Below, piece by piece: positions 1 to 5,657 of a stretch of DNA of 19,264 bases. Position 1 is the first letter of the stretch. Each line of letters begins with the position of its first letter. The translations under genes and the position numbers were made by a program. The stretch covers positions 1-19,264 of the forward strand of contig JACPSF010000249.1 of assembly GCA_016193385.1 (NCBI GenBank), in the 5' to 3' direction. The notes under the pieces were generated by a model, which saw only the letters and a list, made by a program, of their open reading frames with translations, was not told the origin of the DNA and made no database searches. The stretch is from Deltaproteobacteria bacterium (GTDB lineage Bacteria > Desulfobacterota_B > Binatia > UBA9968).

Positions 1-26
1 CACGGTTCAGCGATAATGTAAGTCAC
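1..26 (-). CDS. Ferredoxin, N-terminal fragment (runs off window)
   Basis: Only the first eight codons and part of the ninth are in the window. From a GTG at 26-24 the minus strand reads M-T-Y-I-I-A-E-P and then TG-, which would be Cys or Trp. This matches the N-terminus of small bacterial 7Fe/8Fe ferredoxins that begin M-x-Y-[IV]-[IV]-A-E-P-C, where the Cys is the first cluster ligand. An AAGGGAG Shine-Dalgarno lies seven bases upstream. The gene starts 21 bases after the nuoB stop on the same strand, so the two are probably co-transcribed. In cells such a protein would be a soluble electron carrier. The identification rests on nine residues and is a family-pattern match only. Confidence 0.5.
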
Positions 27-47
27 GAGTTTCTCCCTTTTCGCCGG

Positions 48-530
48 TTACGCATTTCTTACCAACCACTTTTCCCTCATGATCTTATCCTGAATCCTCA
101 ACAGTCCCTCAGTCAGAGCCTCTGGTCGAGGCGGACATCCCGGGACATAGACATCGACGGGAATGATCTTGTCCACGCCCTTACAGACCGAATACGCAAG
201 TTGGAAAAGACCTCCGCAATTGGCACAGCTCCCCATCGAGATGACGTACTTCGGATCGGGCATCTGGTCATAGAGAAGCTTGGTCCGCTTGGCCATTTTA
301 TAGGTAAGTGTCCCAGCCACGATCATTAGATCTGACTGGCGTGGTGATGCCCGGGGGATACAACCAAAGCGATCCACGTCGGCGCGTGGGCCTCCCGTCT
401 GCATCAGCTCAATGGCACAACAGGCCAGGCCAAACAGCATGTACCACTGCGAGGACGCTCGTCCCCAGTTGAGGAGGTCGTCCACTTTTGTGGTAAAGAC
501 GGTTTCGGGCAAACTGTTTGTTAATGGCAC
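48..530 (-). CDS. nuoB: NADH-quinone oxidoreductase subunit B (NuoB)
   Basis: NuoB is the peripheral complex I subunit that carries the terminal [4Fe-4S] cluster N2, which passes electrons to quinone. The 160-residue protein is of normal length. The four cluster ligands are visible: the adjacent pair C37-C38 in [10 protein letters not shown]102 in GSCANCGG and C132 in [13 protein letters not shown]. Family blocks such as [15 protein letters not shown] are intact. The start is GTG at 530-528, chosen because AGGAGGG sits just upstream and no better ATG exists. No nuoA lies upstream and no nuoC downstream; a ferredoxin follows instead. It could therefore be an orphan or second NuoB, or serve a related hydrogenase-like complex. 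Membership of the NuoB/20-kDa family is secure; the partner complex is not. Confidence 0.93.
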   Translation of the reverse strand: MPLTNSLPETVFTTKVDDLLNWGRASSQWYMLFGLACCAIELMQTGGPRADVDRFGCIPRASPRQSDLMIVAGTLTYKMAKRTKLLYDQMPDPKYVISMGSCANCGGLFQLAYSVCKGVDKIIPVDVYVPGCPPRPEALTEGLLRIQDKIMREKWLVRNA

Positions 531-534
531 TGGG

Positions 535-541
535 CCCTCCT
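535..541 (-). promoter_or_regulatory. Shine-Dalgarno site deciding the nuoB GTG start
   Basis: The minus strand reads AGGAGGG here and ends four bases before the GTG at 530-528. This near-perfect anti-16S match is what fixes the non-ATG start of nuoB. Confidence 0.75.
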
Positions 542-649
542 ATTTTATGTTGTTTACTGAGGTCTCACTGCACTCTCTGTTTATGACTAGTTGGATTAAT
601 TCCCCCCTCGCTTAGTGTCGCGTTCACTTTCCCCGTCCTCTTAAGATCA

Positions 650-679
650 AATATAGACCTATAAGGTCTGTATTTTCAA
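650..679 (-). promoter_or_regulatory. Candidate sigma70-type promoter of nuoB with palindromic spacer
   Basis: On the minus strand TTGAAA (679-674) is followed after 18 bases by TATATT (655-650), a fair match to -35 and -10 boxes pointing at nuoB. The spacer contains a perfect inverted repeat, AGACCT (655-660) and AGGTCT (664-669) separated by three bases. The predicted start near 643 gives a leader of roughly 110 bases. A palindrome centred between the boxes is where activators that untwist long spacers (MerR family) or simple repressors bind. Which of these applies, if either, is inference. Confidence 0.4.
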
Positions 680-871
680 GACCCGCCCGCAAAAACTCTA
701 CGCCTGCAAAGGCGACCAAATATCCTATTAGTGTCTTCTATGTAACTTATTGTAAAATCGCGGGAATCGTAAGGGAAAAATCACACCATACCGAGCTGAA
801 GCGTTGCCATCTCGGCCATCTTGCGTTGTGTTCCGTACGGGCAGAAATTGATTTGGTATCTGCCCTTAGCA

Positions 872-949
872 GGCGTCGCTAGTGAGCTGGCACTGACGGC
901 AATGCCTCTCGCCCGAGTTGAGGGGTTGGACTCCCTCCCTTCGCCGCCA
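872..949 (+). other. tRNA-like relic (low confidence)
   Basis: This 78-base stretch ends in GCCGCCA like a mature tRNA. Its ends can pair partly (GGCG at the start with CGCC before the discriminator G and CCA). AGTG and CACT can form a D-stem around a loop containing GG, and a T-arm-like GGGGTTGGACTCCC is present. But two acceptor pairs are mismatched, the T-loop reads TTGGACT instead of TTCGA-type, and no good anticodon stem with U33 can be drawn. It may be a decayed tRNA or chance resemblance; it is not proposed as functional. Confidence 0.15.
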
Positions 950-1026
950 TCAGTCCACCCTGCCCGAACCGCAGCATTAGCCTTAGGGCCGCGGGCCTGA
1001 ACCCTTCAACCCATCGTGCCTCTGGT

Positions 1027-2090
1027 TTAGTTTTCCACGGGCTTCTCGGCCGCGCCTTGTCCCGGTAACAGCCGATCAGAGCCATCTTCGAAGTGAATAG
1101 TCCGCATGGGGAAAGGAATTGTGATCCCCTCCTTCTTATAGCGGGCCTGGAGCCGCTTGATGAATTCGTGCTTCAGCAGGAAACCTCCCACAAATTCGTC
1201 CGCCCGCAAGACAGCGGTAAAGTTAATACTGGATTCCCCGAAGGTGTGATAGCGGATAAGGGGCGCGAAGGTGGGAACGCCTCCGGGAACCGTTTGCATG
1301 ACCTCCCTGGCGACCTCGCAGGTGACCCTTTCGACCTTCTCCAGGTCGCTGTTGTAGTGCACTCCTACCGGAACCAAAATCGCAAGCTCGCGTTCCGGCA
1401 GGTAGTAGTTAGTGATGACGCTCTGGACCAATTTGTTATTTGGGACAACGACCATGTTGTTGGGGAGCATCCTAACCCTCGTGCTGCGCCAACCGACAGA
1501 CGGATAAAATGGCCAACTTCGATGGGCCGGTCCGCCTTGATGTAAAGTCCGGCGAAAAAGTTACCGAGGGTGTCCTGGAGGGCAATGGCCACGCCCAGGC
1601 TACCAACACCTAGAGTTGTAAGGATGGGAGTGAGGGAGATTCCCAGATTATCGAGGATGAGCATCCCGCCCACGGCGATGAAGACGATTTTGGTAAAGAT
1701 TTCTATGGGACCTTTAATATTGCCCACGGCCTCGTAGCGAACCTCCAGGTTGCGCAAAATTACCAGAACAGATTTGGTCAACAGAAATATCGCTAACAGG
1801 AGACCCGAGAGGACCAAAAGCTGGTGCCCTGTCTTAAGCACCTTGGGTGGGAGAGGGATGGTATCCGCGATAAACATTAAGGCCCCCACGAGAAGGAGTG
1901 GAAAGAGGTATCTCTCCAGAAGCTCCAAGTTTCGGTCGTCCATCTGAATCACGGTTTTTTTGACAACCCTTTTGAGGGCCCAGAGCAGCACGATGTTGAT
2001 CAGGTAAGCCAGGACCGCGGCAAGGATAACGATTCCGGCCAGCACCAACCACGGGCTCATGGGAATTTTGACGCCAAAGAAATTTGCCAT
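1027..2090 (-). pseudogene. MscS-family mechanosensitive ion channel, frameshifted with internal deletion
   Basis: The first frame (2090 to about 1496) begins MANFFGVKIP behind GAGGAGGA and has hydrophobic segments at about residues 13-37, 62-79, 88-112 and 131-148. An MscS pore helix follows (TLGVGSLGVAIALQDTLGNF, about 159-178) and leads to the start of the beta domain, ADRPIEVGHFIRL. The second frame (about 1494 to 1027) resumes with GWRSTRVRMLPNNMVVVPNN, which is the continuation of the same domain, and runs to a TAA. Only two bases separate the Leu of FIRL from the Gly of GWRST. In intact relatives about 10-11 residues (an S-G-x-x-G-x-V-x-x-I/V type loop) lie there, so roughly 3n+1 bases are missing. 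As written the gene cannot make a full channel. It may be a genuine pseudogene or an assembly error. Intact members release solutes from cells on hypo-osmotic shock. Confidence 0.85.
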
Positions 2091-2432
2091 CGATGGTCCC
2101 TCCTCCTCACTACGATAAAGATATCGGCTCACCCGGAGATCGCCACAGCATCCAACCCTACGCAGAAAAAAGCCGCCCCGCAACCAGCCCAGAGCCGGTA
2201 GCCGCTTTGAGACATCCCCCTGTCGATCAGGATAACTTACAAGCTATTCATGAGAAAAAGCCATTGGCTAACGACAGTTCATAAGAGTAGAGGCGCGGTG
2301 GCGAAACCCCTTCCGCCTAGCAGGCGGTTTGCAGAGGCTTTGACCCCGATGGCAACCATGGTACTGTAACAAAAGAGCTGTGCGTGACCTAGTTGAGGCA
2401 GGCAACCTCCTCGCTCCGAGGGGAAACGTCAG
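2091..2432. other. Divergent leader between mscS and cdaA
   Basis: This 342-bp stretch has no supportable gene. It must hold the start signals of both divergent genes, but I see no strong -35/-10 pair. Small inverted repeats are present: AGCC/GGCT around 2259-2269, CCGCCT/AGGCGG (2313-2318 and 2322-2327, loop AGC, followed by TTT), and ATGG/CCAT near 2349-2359. The last hairpin overlaps the cdaA ribosome site. The conserved blocks of the c-di-AMP (ydaO) riboswitch are not recognisable. Confidence 0.5.
2409..2421 (+). promoter_or_regulatory. Hairpin overlapping the cdaA ribosome binding site
   Basis: CCTCG (2409-2413) and CGAGG (2417-2421) can form a 5-bp stem with loop CTC. The 3' arm contains most of the cdaA Shine-Dalgarno, GAGGGG (2418-2423), nine bases before the ATG. 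An upstream GAGG (2395-2398) can pair with CCTC (2406-2409), giving an alternative fold that competes by only one base. Occlusion of the ribosome site is plausible but unproven. Confidence 0.3.
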
Positions 2433-3644
2433 ATGCATGAGCCGTTACTCACAATCGCCATTGCCGATGTGATCGATATTCTTTTTGTCGCGGTCTTGCT
2501 CTACACCACTATCGTTTGGGCACAGAGGACCCGGGCGGCTTTCGTCGTCAGGGGGATGTTCATCCTGGCAGCGGTTTATATCGTCGCGCGTCAACTGGAG
2601 TTGCAGTTGACGGCCTGGATCTTTCAGGGCTTCTTCGCCATCTTCCTGATCATCATTGTCGTTATCTTCCAGGAAGAACTCAGGCAGATCTTTGAAAGGA
2701 TCGCTATCTGGAGCCTTACCTCCAAACCTCCCCCGCCTTTGCGTCCGGGGGCGGTCGACATTCTGGTCAGGACCCTGGCCGACTTTGCCAAAGACAAGGT
2801 CGGGGCCCTCATCGTCGTGCGCGGCAACGACCCCCTGGAACGGCACATCATGGGAGGAATTGAGCTGGACGGCAAAATCAGCGGCCCGCTGCTGAAGAGC
2901 ATCTTCGATCCTCATTCACCGGGCCACGACGGGGCCCTCATCGTGGAACAAGGTAAGATTACCCGCTTCGCCGCCCACCTCCCGCTCTCCGAGGACTTTC
3001 AACAATTGTCCGGAGTCGGAACGCGCCACGGCGCGGCGCTGGGTCTGGCAGAGCTGACCGATGCCCTGTGCATCGCGGTCTCCGAGGAGAGAGGCAAAAT
3101 TTCCGTCGCCCGAGATGGAAAACTCAGGGAGGTCGGCAACCTGCAGGAGCTGGGGGCCCTTCTACAGGATTTTTTACAGGAAAAGTACCCGTTGGGGGAA
3201 GGCAAAAAGATCTCCATGCAGCTTTTGAGAGAAAACTGGGTCGCCAAGCTCGTATCGCTCTCCCTCGCGATCGGTTTTTGGTATGTCTTTGTCCCGGGCT
3301 CCAAAACGGTCGAAGCGACCTATGAAGTTCCGATCCGGGTGGAAAACCTATCCCCAGAACTCCAACTGGAGCAAGTTCAACCGTCACAGATCAACGCCAC
3401 GTTCGTCGGGCCAAGGCGCGCCTTTTACCTCTTCGATCCAAAAAACTTGACGGTGACGGTGGACGTCTCCTTGGCAGAGGTGGGCCGGCGAACCTTCCGT
3501 ATCTCGGAGCAGAACGTCCGCTACCCCAAAGAGCTAACGCTTCGGGACCTAAGCCCCTCGACGTTGAGAATCTCCGTAAAAAAGGCGCCGCGAAAGACCG
3601 AGAACGAAAGAGGTGAGACCGCCAGGCCGCCTGCGGGCGGTTAG
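2433..3644 (+). CDS. cdaA: Membrane diadenylate cyclase CdaA fused to a YbbR/CdaR-like domain
   Basis: CdaA joins two ATP into the second messenger c-di-AMP. The 403-residue protein has three membrane segments at about 10-29, 36-52 and 60-79. The cytoplasmic DAC (DisA_N) domain spans about 100-230, with the catalytic DGA motif at 166-168 (SPGHDGALIV) and the ATP-binding block GTRHGAALGLAE at 196-207. The usual RHR reads RHG here. After about 250 a fourth membrane segment (about 269-288) leads to a single YbbR-type domain (about 295-383) and a short polar tail. Standalone CdaA is about 270 residues and the regulator CdaR/YbbR is usually a separate neighbouring gene, so this is a fusion. Predicted topology places YbbR outside, as in CdaR. 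No glmM is adjacent. The start follows GAGGGG. Confidence 0.92.
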   Translation: MHEPLLTIAIADVIDILFVAVLLYTTIVWAQRTRAAFVVRGMFILAAVYIVARQLELQLTAWIFQGFFAIFLIIIVVIFQEELRQIFERIAIWSLTSKPPPPLRPGAVDILVRTLADFAKDKVGALIVVRGNDPLERHIMGGIELDGKISGPLLKSIFDPHSPGHDGALIVEQGKITRFAAHLPLSEDFQQLSGVGTRHGAALGLAELTDALCIAVSEERGKISVARDGKLREVGNLQELGALLQDFLQEKYPLGEGKKISMQLLRENWVAKLVSLSLAIGFWYVFVPGSKTVEATYEVPIRVENLSPELQLEQVQPSQINATFVGPRRAFYLFDPKNLTVTVDVSLAEVGRRTFRISEQNVRYPKELTLRDLSPSTLRISVKKAPRKTENERGETARPPAGG

Positions 3645-4624
3645 AGCCTCAGCGCGAAGTGGGCCGCCCCCAGCAGGGGCGCGCGGGGATTCAAGGCAAC
3701 GGAAACCGTAACGCTCCTCATGAGGTCGGAAAAACGTCCCTTGTCGGTGAAAGCGCGCATAAAGCTGCCGTTCTGCAGCACTGGCAGGATTTTCGGGGCG
3801 ATCCCGCCTGCCACGAATACGCCCCCAATCGCCAAGCACCTGAGCGCCAGATTGCCGGCCTCCGCGCCATAAATGGACGAGAAGAGGTCGAGGGCGAAAA
3901 CGCACAACCGATCCTCGCCGGCAAGCCCGATCTCCGAGATAGTCGCGCTCGGATCGCCCTCTCGAAGCTTCGCGGCAAGCCACGAGGGCTCACCCGCGAC
4001 CCCGCTGTCGCGCAGAAAACCATAAATGTTGAGAAGCCCGGGACCCGAGAGCACCCGCTCGCAGCTCACGCGACCGCCGAGCTTGGACGAAAGGTAGCGG
4101 AGAAGCCCGATCTCTTGTTCCGTGCGCGGAGCGAAATCGGCGTGCCCCCCTTCTGAGGCGACCGGATGGTGCCACTTCCCATCCCAAAAGAGCATGGCCT
4201 CGCCAAGCCCGGTGCCTGCGGCGATGACCGCCACGTGGCCCTTGCGCCGGGGTCCTGCGCCCGGGTTGAGGACTGTAAGTTCGTCGCTCTTTAGATGGAG
4301 CATGCCATAGGCCGCGGCCTCCAGATCGTTGAGCAGCTTGACCCGAGGGGTGGCCAGGTTCAGGGCTAGCGCGCGCTCGTCCATCTCCCAGTCGACGTTG
4401 GTTAACCGGCAGCGGCCATCGATGACCGTGCCAGCTACGCCAATGCATCCGACGCTGAGGGAAATCGCTGCCTCATCCCGCAGAAACTTTGCCAAAATGG
4501 GTTTAAAAGATTCGAACTCCCGGTTTAAGAAAATCCCTTCCCGGACCTGTTTGAGCCCTCCCCCGGTCTTTTCGAAGAGCGCGAGCACCGATTTGGTGCC
4601 TCCGACATCCCCAGCCAGAATCAT
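3641..4624 (-). CDS. glk: Glucokinase (Glk family)
   Basis: This enzyme phosphorylates free glucose with ATP to glucose-6-phosphate in the cytoplasm. The 327-residue protein has the family length. The N-terminal phosphate loop is AGDVGGTK (4-11), the catalytic Asp is D100 in KLLNDLEAAAYG, and the second nucleotide loop is AAGTGLGEA (135-143). The glucose-binding E158-G-G-H161 lies in VASEGGHADF. The lack of a ROK-type zinc cysteine cluster and the NDLEA block favour the bacterial Glk family over ROK. It is the last gene of a minus-strand pgi-gnd-glk set, 15 bases after the gnd stop. Its TAA overlaps the cdaA TAG of the opposite strand in TTAG. Glucose freed from trehalose or glucan turnover is a natural substrate. 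Confidence 0.92.
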   Translation of the reverse strand: MILAGDVGGTKSVLALFEKTGGGLKQVREGIFLNREFESFKPILAKFLRDEAAISLSVGCIGVAGTVIDGRCRLTNVDWEMDERALALNLATPRVKLLNDLEAAAYGMLHLKSDELTVLNPGAGPRRKGHVAVIAAGTGLGEAMLFWDGKWHHPVASEGGHADFAPRTEQEIGLLRYLSSKLGGRVSCERVLSGPGLLNIYGFLRDSGVAGEPSWLAAKLREGDPSATISEIGLAGEDRLCVFALDLFSSIYGAEAGNLALRCLAIGGVFVAGGIAPKILPVLQNGSFMRAFTDKGRFSDLMRSVTVSVALNPRAPLLGAAHFALRL

Positions 4625-4640
4625 AAAGGGAACTCCCTTT
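4625..4640 (-). repeat. Perfect inverted repeat over the glk ribosome binding site
   Basis: AAAGGGA (4625-4631) and TCCCTTT (4634-4640) are a 7-bp inverted repeat with a 2-base centre. It fills the gap between the gnd stop and the glk ATG. On the minus-strand mRNA the 5' arm AAAGGGA is the only Shine-Dalgarno available to glk, so folding would hide it. It could damp glk translation unless ribosomes finishing gnd open it. This is inference from pairing only. Confidence 0.4.
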
Positions 4641-5623
4641 CATCCCCCGCTCGGGCGCTCCACGTGGCCGCCGAACTTGTATCGCATCGCCGAGAGGATC
4701 TTCTCCGCAAAGGTATTTTGCTGGCGCGAGCGAAAGCGCGCGTACAAGGAAGTCGAAAGCACGTCTGCCGGAACTGCCTCCTCCACCGCGGCCAGCACCG
4801 TCCACCTGCCCTCTCCTGAGTCCTCGACAAATCCGGCGTAACGGGAAAGCGTCGGATCCTCAAGCAGAGCGCTGGCGGTGAGATCGAGCAGCCAGGACCT
4901 GACCACGCTTCCCCGGCGCCACACCTCAGCGATATCCCCAACATTGAAGGTATAGCGGTGTTCCTCCGGCAGCTCCTTGGAGTCAGCGTTGCGCAGAATG
5001 TCGAATCCCTCCGCGTAGGCTTGCATGAGACCGTATTCCATGCCGTTGTGCACCATCTTGACGAAATGACCCGCGCCGACGGGACCGCAATAGAGATAGC
5101 CCTCTTCGGCGGTGCCAACCGCTTTCTCCCGCCCCGGCGTGCGCGGGATATCGCCCCGGCCCGGAGCCAGGGTTTTCAGGATCGGGGCCAGATGCCCAAC
5201 CGCCTCCTCCGGACCTCCGACCATCATGCAATAACCCTCCTCCAGCCCCCAGATCCCGCCACTCGTCCCCACATCCACATAATGGATGCCTTTCGCGCGC
5301 AAAAGCCGGGCACGGCGGACATCGTCCTTAAAGTGGGAGTTGCCGCCATCGACGATGATGTCCCCGGGTTCCATCCGCTCGGCCACAACCATAACCGTCC
5401 TCTCGGTGGGATCGCCGGCTGGAACCATGACCCAGGCAATGCGCGGTGGCTCCAGCTTTCGTACGAACTCGTCGAGCGAGTGAGTTCCGGTCGCCCCTTC
5501 GCCCGCTAAGCGCTGGACATTTTCCGGATTCAGGTCGAAAACAACGCAGGAATGACCCCCGCGAAGCAGCCGCCGCACCATGTTAGCACCCATACGACCC
5601 AAACCGATCATACCCAATTGCAC
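4640..5623 (-). CDS. gnd: 6-phosphogluconate dehydrogenase, decarboxylating, short NAD-type
   Basis: The enzyme oxidises and decarboxylates 6-phosphogluconate to ribulose-5-phosphate in the oxidative pentose phosphate route. From the GTG at 5623-5621 the protein has 327 residues, matching the short (about 300-330) subfamily rather than the about 470-residue E. coli type. Visible parts are the dinucleotide fold GLGRMG (7-12), D30 at the end of the second strand (an acidic residue typical of NAD rather than NADP use), [11 protein letters not shown] (91-101), TSGG (120-123) and the catalytic [10 protein letters not shown] (185-194) with K189. The open frame extends further upstream, but AGGAG six bases before the GTG and the family N-terminus M-Q-L-G-M-I-G fix the start. 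It lies between pgi and glk. Confidence 0.93.
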   Translation of the reverse strand: MQLGMIGLGRMGANMVRRLLRGGHSCVVFDLNPENVQRLAGEGATGTHSLDEFVRKLEPPRIAWVMVPAGDPTERTVMVVAERMEPGDIIVDGGNSHFKDDVRRARLLRAKGIHYVDVGTSGGIWGLEEGYCMMVGGPEEAVGHLAPILKTLAPGRGDIPRTPGREKAVGTAEEGYLYCGPVGAGHFVKMVHNGMEYGLMQAYAEGFDILRNADSKELPEEHRYTFNVGDIAEVWRRGSVVRSWLLDLTASALLEDPTLSRYAGFVEDSGEGRWTVLAAVEEAVPADVLSTSLYARFRSRQQNTFAEKILSAMRYKFGGHVERPSGG

Positions 5624-5629
5624 GGCTCT

Positions 5630-5634
5630 CTCCT
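5630..5634 (-). promoter_or_regulatory. Shine-Dalgarno site deciding the gnd GTG start
   Basis: The minus strand reads AAAAGGAGAG here, with the AGGAG core six bases before the GTG at 5623-5621. The open frame continues far upstream without a usable site, so this element sets the true N-terminus. Confidence 0.7.
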
Positions 5635-5657
5635 TTTCCCCAGGTTTGCGGCTGGCC

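Larger units (their letters stand above)
531..1026. other. Gene-free stretch between mscS and nuoB
   Basis: This 496-bp stretch has no convincing gene on either strand. The part near nuoB (about 640-780) is visibly richer in A and T than the rest of the window and holds a promoter-like site with a palindrome (650-679). A second perfect inverted repeat, GGGCAGA (839-845) with TCTGCCC (859-865), can fold into a 7-bp hairpin with a 13-base loop. It is not followed by a T-run on either strand, so it is not a clear terminator. Bases 872-949 on the plus strand resemble a decayed tRNA. Short open frames here lack start signals and recognisable products. Confidence 0.6.

Noticed and set aside
839..865. 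GGGCAGA/TCTGCCC hairpin as an intrinsic terminator of mscS
   Set aside because: No T-run follows the stem on either strand, and the loop is long.
781..945. Open stretch on the minus strand ending in CPYGTQRKMAEMATLQLGMV and a stop
   Set aside because: No start codon with a ribosome site, no recognised family, and the frame overlaps the tRNA-like segment. It is probably chance.
2091..2183. Upstream extension of the mscS frame from an ATG at 2183
   Set aside because: The added residues have no family match, and GAGGAGGA points to the start at 2090.
2313..2330. CCGCCT/AGGCGG hairpin followed by TTT as a terminator
   Set aside because: Only three T residues follow and no gene on the plus strand ends before it.
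2281..2432. Riboswitch (c-di-AMP ydaO type or lysine type) upstream of cdaA
   Set aside because: AGAGGCGCGG near 2289 recalls the start of the lysine riboswitch, but the later conserved blocks are missing, and the ydaO blocks are not present either.
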